From contig DKXC01000017.1 of NCBI GenBank assembly GCA_002492045.1, positions 7,463 through 14,794 on the forward strand: 7,332 nt of DNA, given 5' to 3'. The notes below the pieces were generated by a model. The model searched no databases and was not told the DNA's origin. It worked only from the letters and a program-made list of their open reading frames with translations. The translations under genes were made by a program, and so were the position numbers. Of the stretch, positions 1 to 5,752 are shown piece by piece. The number at the start of each line of letters is the position of its first letter. Position 1 is the first letter of the stretch. This DNA comes from Micrococcaceae bacterium UBA7136 (GTDB lineage: Bacteria > Actinomycetota > Actinomycetes > Actinomycetales > Micrococcaceae).

Positions 1-1
1 A

Positions 2-256
2 GTTAACTTCACCCTAAAAACCCCCGCCATTCTGGTACCCGGCCAAACCGTCAGCCTCTCTGGCCCCGGCAACACCGAGCCGGTGCTAGCCGTACCCACC
101 AGTGCCGTCCGCCAGCAGGGAGCCCGAACCTACCTGATTATTCAGGACGCCCAGGGCCAGAAGCAGGAAGTAGACATCCAGGTGCTCCGCACCGCAGGCG
201 GCTGGGCTGCCATTAGTGGCCAGGTAAGCGACGGCCAGAAGGTTCTGCTCTCATGA
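2..256 (+). CDS. Efflux periplasmic adaptor (HlyD/MacA-like), C-terminal fragment
   Basis: Only the last 84 codons are present; the gene enters from the left edge in the frame that starts at base 2. The fragment contains the pattern LAVPTSAV, then a strand resembling TYLIIQD, then VLRTAGGWAAISGQVSDGQKVLL. This is the usual end of RND/ABC-exporter adaptor proteins, covering the last beta-barrel strand and the membrane-proximal domain with its 'G...G.KV' finish. Such adaptors are anchored on the outer face of the membrane and link a MacB-type permease to its substrate path. The stop codon overlaps the ATG of the ABC exporter gene (ATGA), so the two are very probably co-transcribed and translationally coupled. 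The signal or lipobox region and the hairpin domain lie outside the window, so MacA versus a more general HlyD-type adaptor cannot be settled. Confidence 0.8.
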   Translation, partial: VNFTLKTPAILVPGQTVSLSGPGNTEPVLAVPTSAVRQQGARTYLIIQDAQGQKQEVDIQVLRTAGGWAAISGQVSDGQKVLLS

Positions 257-2241
257 GCCAGCCCCTGATTCAGCTGAGAAAAATCAGCCAGACCTTCCCC
301 ACCGCCGAGAAGCCCGTCCTGCAAGAGGTCGATCTGACCGTCTACCCCGGCGATTTTCTGGCTATTATTGGCCCTTCAGGGTCTGGAAAATCTACCCTGC
401 TCAATATTCTGGGCCTGCTCTCTACCCCCACCTCTGGAGACTACCTTTTTGAGGGTAAACCTGTGCAACAGGCCAGCAACCGGGAAAGAGACCAGCTACG
501 GGCCCGCAGCATGGGCTTCATCTTCCAGTCTTCTACCATGCTGCTAGACCAAACCTCCCTGGCTAACGCCTCGATGGGCCTACGGGTGCAGGGTCTGCCC
601 GCCGACCAGCGGGCCGCCCAGGCTGAGCAGACCCTCCAGCAGGTGGGGCTGGGCCACCGGGTGCTGACCCCCACCAAGTATCTTTCGGGTGGCGAGCGCC
701 AGCGTTGCGCTATTGCCCGGGCGGTTGCTCCCGGCCCCCAGCTGATTCTGGCCGATGAGCCAACCGGCAACCTGGATAGCGAGAACAGTCAGAAGGTTCT
801 GGATATTTTGCAGGACCTCAACCGGGCTGGTCACACCATCATTATCATTACCCACGACCCGCAGATTGCGGCCCAGGCTAGGCGGCGGGCCAGCATTATT
901 GATGGGCGGCTCACCGAAGAGGAGCCTGCCAGTCCCCTAGCAGCCCCCTCCCCTGCCCCGCTTGATCATCCGGTCTCATCTCCCTCGGCCTGGCTCAGTT
1001 TTAAGGATGACCTGGCTGAGGCTACTTCTTCTCTGTTGGCTAGGCCCCTGCGGGCTGGTCTTTTGGCCCTGTCTTTTGCCCTGGGGGTGGGTGGCCTGGT
1101 GGCTGCCCTGGGTATGAGCCAGTCGGCTAGTTACCAGGTGAATCAGCGGATTCTGGGGTCTGAGGCTCAGGTGGTTTATGCCACGGTCAATAATGATCAG
1201 GATTTGCTGGGTAACTACCGGACCGGCCCTTCAGCTTTTGACCACCTGCAGCAGCTGGATCAGCTGGATTATGTGGAGCGGGCTGCTTTTCAGGCCATTG
1301 TGGCTCCTGCTGATACGAGGATTACCCGTTTTAGTCCCTTGGAGGCTGAGCCGGATCAGGCCCTGGGCCTGGTTTCTGTGTCTGAGTCTCGGCTAGACCA
1401 GTTGGGGGCTTCGCTGAGTTCGCCCCAGGCCCGGCAGACCCTGCGGGCTATGAATGCTTCCTTGGAGCTTGAGACCCCTGAGCAGCGACAGCTGGCTACT
1501 TCTTTGGGGGCCGCCCTGTTGACTCCGGGGGCGGCTCAGGCCCTGGGCCTGCTGACTGAGGGTAGTCAGGAGCTGACAGCTGATGCTGGGATTTGGGTGG
1601 ACGGGGCCTTTCTGCCGGTGGCTGGCCTGGTTGATTTTGGGTCTCAGGCCCCGGAGCTGTCGCAGATGGTGCTGGTGCCGCCCCACCTGCTGGTGACCGG
1701 TGGGCAGGCCAGGGTGCAGTATGTGCTAGAGACTGAGCCTGGTTTTACCCGGGCCGTAAACCAGGCCCTGCCCCTGGTGCTGGCGCCGGATTCGCCCTCG
1801 GATATTACAACCGAGACGCCTTCTAACCTGGCTGATTTGCGGGCTGAGGTCTCTGAGGATTTGGGGCTTTTTGTGGGGCTGATTGCCGGTATTTTGCTGG
1901 TTCTGGCTTCTCTTTCGGCGGCAACCGCCATGTACCTGTCGGTGCAGTCTCGCACCCTGGAAATTGCCCTGCGCCGGGCTATTGGGGCTAGCCAGGGCCT
2001 GATTGCCCGGCTCTTCCTGATTGAGGGCCTGGTGCTGGGCCTGGTGGGTGGCTCCCTGGGGGCTGCCGCTGGTATGGGCGCTACCCTGGCTCTGGCTCAG
2101 GCCCAGGGCTGGCAGGCAGTCCTGTCACCGGCCTTCACCCCCGCTGGCCTGGCTATTGGCGGTTTGACTGGTTTCGTCTCGGCCCTCTACCCGGCCTGGG
2201 TGGCCAGCCGCAAGGACCCGGCTGAAGCCATGCGTGATTAG
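253..2241 (+). CDS. MacB-type ABC exporter, fused ATPase and FtsX-like permease
   Basis: A 662-residue protein, close to the length of E. coli MacB. Residues 1-222 form the ATPase: Walker A GPSGSGKST at 40-48, Q-loop Gln92, signature LSGGERQ at 144-150, Walker B LILADEP at 164-170 (Asp168, Glu169) and H-loop His201. A proline/alanine-rich linker (about 223-247) leads to a MacB-like permease with helices near 269-290, 538-562, 583-612 and 630-650. A large extracellular domain of about 245 residues lies between the first two helices. The C-terminal part has the FtsX-family pattern around residues 564-580 (QSRTLEIALRRAIGAS). The start ATG overlaps the adaptor stop, and AGAAGG lies 10 bases upstream (237-242), inside the adaptor gene. 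The family exports peptides, macrolides or lipidic molecules by a mechanotransmission cycle; the substrate here is unknown. The extracellular domain uses more T-ending codons than the ATPase part. No gene symbol is given because MacB orthology within a Gram-positive is not assured. Confidence 0.9.
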   Translation: MSQPLIQLRKISQTFPTAEKPVLQEVDLTVYPGDFLAIIGPSGSGKSTLLNILGLLSTPTSGDYLFEGKPVQQASNRERDQLRARSMGFIFQSSTMLLDQTSLANASMGLRVQGLPADQRAAQAEQTLQQVGLGHRVLTPTKYLSGGERQRCAIARAVAPGPQLILADEPTGNLDSENSQKVLDILQDLNRAGHTIIIITHDPQIAAQARRRASIIDGRLTEEEPASPLAAPSPAPLDHPVSSPSAWLSFKDDLAEATSSLLARPLRAGLLALSFALGVGGLVAALGMSQSASYQVNQRILGSEAQVVYATVNNDQDLLGNYRTGPSAFDHLQQLDQLDYVERAAFQAIVAPADTRITRFSPLEAEPDQALGLVSVSESRLDQLGASLSSPQARQTLRAMNASLELETPEQRQLATSLGAALLTPGAAQALGLLTEGSQELTADAGIWVDGAFLPVAGLVDFGSQAPELSQMVLVPPHLLVTGGQARVQYVLETEPGFTRAVNQALPLVLAPDSPSDITTETPSNLADLRAEVSEDLGLFVGLIAGILLVLASLSAATAMYLSVQSRTLEIALRRAIGASQGLIARLFLIEGLVLGLVGGSLGAAAGMGATLALAQAQGWQAVLSPAFTPAGLAIGGLTGFVSALYPAWVASRKDPAEAMRD

Positions 2242-2256
2242 GTAAGGTAGGCGACG

Positions 2257-2344
2257 ACAGGCTCGCGGCGAAGCCGCTGGCACCGGGGCTGGCGTGAATC
2301 GCCGAGTTTGCGAGGCGAGAGGGAGGCGGCGAGCGCGAGCCTGT
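2257..2344. repeat. GC-rich intergenic multi-hairpin inverted-repeat element
   Basis: Perfect 11-bp inverted arms ACAGGCTCGCG (2257-2267) and CGCGAGCCTGT (2334-2344) enclose 66 bases. Inside are further foldable parts: GCGGC-GAA-GCCGC (2265-2277, partly competing with the left arm), TCGCC/GGCGA arms (2299-2303 and 2314-2318) and a direct repeat GCTGGC (2276-2281, 2288-2293). It fills most of the gap between the ABC exporter stop (2241) and aroQ. No T-run follows it on either strand, so it is not an ordinary intrinsic terminator. It resembles a dispersed REP/BIME-like palindromic element, but only one copy is visible here and that reading is inference. It could also act as a factor-dependent terminator or mRNA-stabilising structure for the exporter transcript. 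Confidence 0.5.
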
Positions 2345-2374
2345 GAGCCTAACCGGCCTAATGAATGAAGGCGC

Positions 2375-2836
2375 ATGTGTCAGACTAGAGGAATGACCAG
2401 AATCTATGTGCTCAATGGCCCTAACCTGAACCTGCTGGGCGTCCGCAAGCCAGAAGTCTACGGAAGAACCACCCTGGCTGATATTGAGGCGTCCTTGAAA
2501 GAGCAGGCCCAGCAGCTGGGCCTAGAGATTGTCTTTATGCAGTCTAACCATGAGGGTGACCTGGTGGACGCTATCCAGCAGGCCCGGGTGCAGGGGGCCG
2601 GGATCATTATTAACCCGGCCGCCTACACTCACACCTCTATTGCCCTGCATGATGCCCTCGAGGCCGCTGAACTACCGGTGGTAGAGGTCCATCTCTCTAA
2701 TATTCACCGCCGCGAGTCCTTCCGCCAGCATTCCTTCGTGTCGCCCCAGGCAACCGCTGTGATTGCAGGGGCTGGGGCTAGGGGCTACAACCTGGCCCTG
2801 ACCTTCTTGGCTGAGCATCTGGCCCAGCAGGGCTAG
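2375..2836 (+). CDS. aroQ: Type II 3-dehydroquinate dehydratase
   Basis: This soluble enzyme converts 3-dehydroquinate to 3-dehydroshikimate in the shikimate pathway. In the 153-residue reading, family signatures are NGPNLNLLG (14-22), the active-site lid with the essential tyrosine in KPEVYG (25-30, Tyr29), QSNHEG (56-61), INPAAYTHTS (79-88), the EVHLSNIHRRE segment (104-114) with catalytic His106, and the C-terminal GARGYNLAL (134-142). The length suits the small dodecameric type II class. The start is uncertain. ATG 2375 has GAAGG only 3 bases upstream; ATG 2393 (residue 7, protein beginning MTRIYVLNGPN) fits the usual family N-terminus better but has GAGG almost touching it. No other shikimate gene is visible, so aroQ seems to stand alone here, converging on marP. 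No convincing promoter was found upstream, where the structured repeat lies. Confidence 0.95.
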   Translation: MCQTRGMTRIYVLNGPNLNLLGVRKPEVYGRTTLADIEASLKEQAQQLGLEIVFMQSNHEGDLVDAIQQARVQGAGIIINPAAYTHTSIALHDALEAAELPVVEVHLSNIHRRESFRQHSFVSPQATAVIAGAGARGYNLALTFLAEHLAQQG

Positions 2837-2861
2837 AAAAGCTCCGAGGTTCAGTTTCTAG
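2833..2861. repeat. Inverted repeat spanning both convergent stop codons (weak terminator candidate)
   Basis: CTAGAAA (2833-2839) and TTTCTAG (2855-2861) are perfect 7-base inverted arms around a 15-base loop. The left arm contains the aroQ TAG and the right arm contains the marP TAG on the other strand. The convergent gap is only 21 bases and no better terminator is present for either gene. The stem is AT-rich and weak, so a bidirectional terminator role is only a possibility. Confidence 0.3.
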
Positions 2862-4027
2862 GCGCTGCAACTGCCGGTGGCTACGCTGGCTGAAGCAGAA
2901 GAAACCTGGGCCAGGGCCTGGCTAATCTCTGAGGAGGGTACGGCGTAGCCGGTCTGCCCCTCGGTGGCCTTGGCAAAGATCATGCCCATGACGGTGCCGT
3001 CCTCGGTCAGGACGGGGCCGCCGGAGTTGCCCTGCTGTACTTGGGCTGCTAGCTGGTAGACCAGGCGGGAGGGGTTGGTCTGCCCGCTGGAGGCGTCCAC
3101 GGTCTGGGTGTAGCCCAGGCCCTGGACGCTAGCTGCCCGGCTGGCAAAGGGGCCGCCGCCGGGGTAGCCCATGAAGGCTACGGTGGTACCTGCGGGCACC
3201 TCTGCCGGGTCTACGGTGAGGGGGGTCAGCTTTAGGCTGGGGGCACTCAAAATAGCAATATCTTTTTCAGAGTCAAAGTAGACCACCCGGCTGGTGGCGC
3301 TCTGCCCGTCCCGGGCTAGGACGCTGGGGCTGGCGACTCCGGCCACCACGTGGGCGTTGGTGACGACCAGGCCACCTGAGGTGACAAAGCCTGAGCCTTC
3401 TGACCGGTAGTTGCAGGCCTGGGCTGAGCCAACGATTTGCACCACTGACTGGCTGGCGGATTCTAGGGCCGGGTTGTCCAGGGGCTGGCTGGGGGCCTCG
3501 GCAACCGGGTAGAGCAGCTGGCTGATTTCGGGTAGGCCGCTGGCCTCTAGTAGCTGGGAGCGGATCTGGTTGACCTGGTCTTGGGCGGCTTCGGGGGTTT
3601 GGGCCATCATCCAGCTAATGACCTTAGACTGGGAGGTCAGGTTGGTGACGGCCGGGATACCCAGGGGACGCACCACTAGCACAATGGTCAGGATAACCAG
3701 GGCTGAGAGCAGCATACTGAGGGCGGCCCCGGCTAGTCGTTCTAGGCCCCGCAGGGGGGTGCGGTCGCTGACTCGTCGCAGGGAAGAGCCTAGGGCTAGG
3801 CCCAGGGATTGGCCGAGAATCAGGCAGGCGACGACGGTGCCTAGGCCGGCTAGCAGGTACCACTGGCTAGAGACTTGGGAGACTACCCAGGGGCTGGCGT
3901 AGATGGCTACCCCGGCGCCCACCAGAAAACCTAGAAAACTGCCCAGGGTAACAAAGAGTCCCTGGCGCAGACCAGAAATACCGTAAAGGGCAAAGACTGC
4001 CAGAATAATCCAGTCTAAAAAGGTCAT
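2858..4027 (-). CDS. marP: MarP-like membrane-anchored serine protease (CvpA domain + trypsin-like)
   Basis: A 389-residue protein, close to M. tuberculosis MarP (Rv3671c, 397 aa). Residues 1-120 form a CvpA/colicin V production-type membrane domain with four predicted helices (about 4-23, 28-46, 57-80, 99-120). A linker leads to a chymotrypsin-fold protease at about 190-389. The catalytic triad is visible as His226 (TNAHVV), Asp256 (EKDIAIL) and Ser335 (GNSGGP). Cys205 just before the protease core and Cys387 near the C-terminus match in position the disulfide pair known to matter in mycobacterial MarP. In mycobacteria the periplasmic protease is needed for survival of acid and oxidative stress; the same role here is inference. 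The ATG at 4027 is preceded by AAGGAG with a rather long 12-base spacer, and the protein then begins directly with the first helix. It diverges from crp, as its own unit. CTAG tetramers are unusually dense in it. Confidence 0.93.
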   Translation of the reverse strand: MTFLDWIILAVFALYGISGLRQGLFVTLGSFLGFLVGAGVAIYASPWVVSQVSSQWYLLAGLGTVVACLILGQSLGLALGSSLRRVSDRTPLRGLERLAGAALSMLLSALVILTIVLVVRPLGIPAVTNLTSQSKVISWMMAQTPEAAQDQVNQIRSQLLEASGLPEISQLLYPVAEAPSQPLDNPALESASQSVVQIVGSAQACNYRSEGSGFVTSGGLVVTNAHVVAGVASPSVLARDGQSATSRVVYFDSEKDIAILSAPSLKLTPLTVDPAEVPAGTTVAFMGYPGGGPFASRAASVQGLGYTQTVDASSGQTNPSRLVYQLAAQVQQGNSGGPVLTEDGTVMGMIFAKATEGQTGYAVPSSEISQALAQVSSASASVATGSCSA

Positions 4028-4051
4028 ATCTACGTTTAACTCCTTAGGGTC

Positions 4052-4092
4052 TAGGGCCTGGCCCTATCTGTCAGGAGGGCGGGCAGGTGCAA
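4052..4092 (-). promoter_or_regulatory. Candidate marP promoter with overlapping 15-base palindrome
   Basis: On the minus strand TTGCAC (4092-4087) and GATAGG (4068-4063) are spaced by 18 bases. Each matches three of six consensus positions, so the promoter call is weak. The perfect odd palindrome TAGGGCC-T-GGCCCTA (4052-4066) overlaps the -10 and would sit near the transcription start, 24 bases upstream of the marP start codon. That is a natural place for a repressor operator. The protein that might bind is unknown, and it does not resemble a Crp site. Confidence 0.3.
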
Positions 4093-4182
4093 GAGACCAC
4101 CTAAACTACCTGCCTTAGCTGGGAAAAGAGTGCGAAAAGCAGAAGATTTGACCCCCTCTTGGGCCTAGACCCCGGCTGGTAG

Positions 4183-4211
4183 ATGACGGGGAGAGAAATA
4201 TCATGTAGGCT
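4183..4211 (+). promoter_or_regulatory. Candidate crp promoter
   Basis: ATGACG (4183-4188, four of six -35 positions) and TAGGCT (4206-4211, fits the TAnnnT core) are 17 bases apart. A nearby alternative -10 is TATCAT (4199-4204), but its -35 is poorer. Transcription from here would give a leader of about 130 bases containing the hairpin at 4253-4283. Motif scoring by eye only. Confidence 0.25.
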
Positions 4212-4252
4212 CTGTAGTAGTTGAATTAGTCACAAGAGAGCGTGCTCTGGGC

Positions 4253-4283
4253 TAAAGGTTCCGTCACACCCCTGGAACCTTTA
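4253..4283 (+). promoter_or_regulatory. Leader hairpin before crp (attenuator/terminator-like or operator)
   Basis: TAAAGGTTCC (4253-4262) and GGAACCTTTA (4274-4283) are a perfect 10-bp inverted repeat with an 11-base loop GTCACACCCCT. It lies 64 bases before the crp start codon and is followed by TTTCTGAACATTTTT, so it looks like a modest intrinsic terminator, although the stem has only five G-C pairs. The loop carries a TCACA half-site. It could be an attenuator in the crp leader, a dyad operator, or a barrier to transcription entering from upstream. The base pairing is certain and the function is not. Confidence 0.45.
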
Positions 4284-4347
4284 TTTCTGAACATTTTTAC
4301 GCCAAGTAGGGCACACCCTCTAGCAACCCAAGGAGAAATACAGAAGC

Positions 4348-5025
4348 ATGGATATCGAGATCCTCCGCCGCGCCCCCCTTTTCGCTGCCCTAGACGACGA
4401 GGCTTTTGCTGCTCTGACCGAAGACATCACTGAGGTAGATCTCTCCCGCGGTGCCACTCTCTTCTACGAGGGCGACCAGGGCGACCAGCTCTACTTTGTG
4501 GTCTCTGGCAAGATGAAGCTGGGCCGCACCGCCCCCGACGGCCGCGAGAACCTGGTAGCCATCATGGGCCCGGGCGAAATCTTCGGTGAGATGGCCCTCT
4601 TTGACCCTTCACCCCGCTCCACCAGCGCCACCGCTGTCTCTGAGACCCGCCTGGCCGGTGTCAAGCATGAGTCCCTGCGTAAGGCTATGGAGAAGTCTCC
4701 TAGCATCTCTGCCCAGGTTCTACAGGCCCTGGCCCGCCGCCTGCGCCGCACCAACGAGAACCTTGCCGACCTGGTCTTCTCTGACGTTCCCGGCCGCGTT
4801 GCTAAGGCCCTGCTGGACCTGGCTGACCGCTTCGGCCGTCCGGCAACTGACGGCATCCTGGTAGCCCACGAGCTGACCCAGGAAGAGCTGGCCCAGCTGG
4901 TCGGTGCCTCCCGCGAGACCGTCAACAAGGCCCTGGCCGAGTTTGTTTCTCGCGGCTGGATCCGCCTGGAAGCCCGCGCTGTGGTCATTCTGGACCTGCA
5001 GCGTCTGCGTCAGCGCTCCCGCTAA
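4348..5025 (+). CDS. crp: Crp/GlxR-type cyclic-nucleotide-responsive transcription regulator
   Basis: A 225-residue cytoplasmic DNA-binding protein, the same size as actinobacterial Crp/GlxR (224-227 aa), which acts as a dimeric global regulator of carbon, respiration and stress genes. The N-terminal cyclic-nucleotide domain (about 1-115) carries the phosphate-binding cassette GEIFGEMALFDPSPRSTSA, with Glu81, Arg90 and Ser91 in the positions that contact cAMP in the E. coli protein. The dimer helix (about 117-140) includes RRTNENL. The winged-helix domain follows (about 145-225), with the helix-turn-helix at ELTQEELAQLVGASRETVNKAL (175-196, Arg189 and Glu190 in the recognition helix). The start MDIEILRRAPLF matches the family; AAGGAG lies 12 bases upstream. 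The gene ends with tandem stops TAA TAG and a strong terminator. Codons are markedly C-ending, unlike the MacB extracellular region, which suggests high expression. Whether the local name should be crp or glxR cannot be decided here. Confidence 0.95.
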   Translation: MDIEILRRAPLFAALDDEAFAALTEDITEVDLSRGATLFYEGDQGDQLYFVVSGKMKLGRTAPDGRENLVAIMGPGEIFGEMALFDPSPRSTSATAVSETRLAGVKHESLRKAMEKSPSISAQVLQALARRLRRTNENLADLVFSDVPGRVAKALLDLADRFGRPATDGILVAHELTQEELAQLVGASRETVNKALAEFVSRGWIRLEARAVVILDLQRLRQRSR

Positions 5026-5057
5026 TAGGGCTACAAGCTAGTCTCTTCTAACTGTCA

Positions 5058-5099
5058 GGGGCCGGGTTGGGGTTGATTCCCCGCACTCGGCCCCTTTTT
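5058..5099 (+). terminator. Intrinsic terminator of crp
   Basis: GGGGCCG (5058-5064) pairs perfectly with CGGCCCC (5088-5094), and a further G-C and G-T pair extend the stem inward. An inner stem GGGG/CCCC (5069-5072 with 5079-5082) stacks inside, and TTTTT (5095-5099) follows directly. It starts 32 bases after the crp stop. There is no A-run on its left side, so it should work for the plus strand only and not for the converging minus-strand genes. Confidence 0.9.
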
Positions 5100-5143
5100 G
5101 TTCAAGTCTTATTCCTTGGTCCAGGTGACGCCCTCCGGGGAGG

Positions 5144-5731
5144 TTAGTTTACTGGTGATGCTGTCTCTTGTTCTGGGGCGGGCAGGTAGTAGGTTTCTGT
5201 CTCCCGGTGGCAATACCCTGTGTCCAGAGAGTAGGCAAAGATAAGGTTTTCCTGGCGCATTGTCAGGCATCGATCAGATTCCTTCCAGACCCTTTGTTCA
5301 TAGTAAATCTCGCCCTTTTCCTCATACTTATTCCAGCTGCTATTGAATGCTGATGAGAGGAGAGCTACAAGGCTAAAGAGGAAGAGGGCATAGAACATGC
5401 CTAGAGCAAAGAATACATAAGCCAGCACACCCAGCAGACTGTAGAGCCCTTTTCTCTTGGGCTCCTTCCGCACAAGCTTGATAAGCAGTAGCCCTACACC
5501 GATCAGTAGGAAGAGCCAAACTCCCAGACAGAAGAGACAGAAAAGGATCCAGACCACTTGCTCAAGCCAAGGAACCAGGCTATAGGGGCTCATAGTAGTG
5601 ACCAGAAAATAGGTCAGGTTCAGCCCTAGGTAAACCCCTGCCCCCACCAGTAGCTTTCGCCTATAGGGCCTCCTGTTTTGAGGCCCGGCCTGCTTAGCTT
5701 GCTCAAGCAGGGGGTGCTGATAGAGGGACAT
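5144..5731 (-). CDS. Hypothetical three-helix membrane protein
   Basis: I do not recognise this 195-residue protein. A basic N-terminus (Arg20, Arg21, Arg24, Arg25, Lys26) precedes a helix at about 27-46. A long, very hydrophobic segment follows at about 57-87, then a basic loop KLVRKEPKRK (85-94) and a third segment at about 98-128. By the positive-inside rule the N-terminus and the 85-94 loop face the cytoplasm. The tail of about 67 residues (129-195), polar and rich in Tyr and Glu, would then face outside. It holds two cysteines (Cys155, Cys174) that could form a disulfide. AAGGAG with a 6-base spacer supports the ATG, and it begins 21 bases after the NUDIX stop, so it is probably the last gene of that operon. 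Its DNA is visibly AT-richer than its neighbours (27 of 60 bases G or C in 5341-5400), suggesting lineage-specific or transferred origin. No catalytic motif is apparent. Confidence 0.8.
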   Translation of the reverse strand: MSLYQHPLLEQAKQAGPQNRRPYRRKLLVGAGVYLGLNLTYFLVTTMSPYSLVPWLEQVVWILFCLFCLGVWLFLLIGVGLLLIKLVRKEPKRKGLYSLLGVLAYVFFALGMFYALFLFSLVALLSSAFNSSWNKYEEKGEIYYEQRVWKESDRCLTMRQENLIFAYSLDTGYCHRETETYYLPAPEQETASPVN

Positions 5732-5752
5732 CTTTGTCTCCTTGACCTAAAA

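Larger units (their letters stand above)
4028..4347. other. Divergent intergenic region between marP and crp
   Basis: This is 320 bases without a supportable gene; the only open frame entering it is an out-of-frame overlap with crp. It must carry the promoters of both divergent genes. Visible structure consists of a 15-base palindrome near marP, a candidate -35/-10 pair for crp near 4183-4211, a 10-bp stem hairpin at 4253-4283, and the crp Shine-Dalgarno AAGGAG (4330-4335, spacer 12). Two TCACA motifs (4230-4234, 4264-4268) match only half of a Crp/GlxR site. The middle part, about 4100-4180, shows no clear motif. Confidence 0.7.

Noticed and set aside
2242..2374. CRISPR or tandem-repeat reading of the intergenic element
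   Set aside because: There are no regularly spaced repeats with unique spacers; the structure is inverted, with a single copy.
2125..2376. Minus-strand open frame across the exporter end and the repeat
   Set aside because: It is an artefact of GC-rich sequence, antisense to the exporter and the palindromic element, with Arg/Ala/Pro-rich low-complexity content.
4219..4234. Possible Crp/GlxR operator ending in TCACA upstream of crp
   Set aside because: The left half is AGTTG instead of TGTGA, so only one half-site matches; the second TCACA at 4264 also lacks a partner. Not enough to call an operator.
4242..4433. Short open frame overlapping the crp leader and start in another frame
   Set aside because: It runs through the leader hairpin and into crp out of frame, has no Shine-Dalgarno and no protein-like composition.
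4491..4988. 165-codon minus-strand open frame antisense to crp
   Set aside because: Ser/Arg-rich composition typical of an antisense frame produced by C-ending codons of a real gene; no family resemblance.
5132..5143. CCTCC-GG-GGAGG dyad right after the membrane-protein stop as a terminator
   Set aside because: A two-base loop and no T-run on either strand make it a poor terminator.
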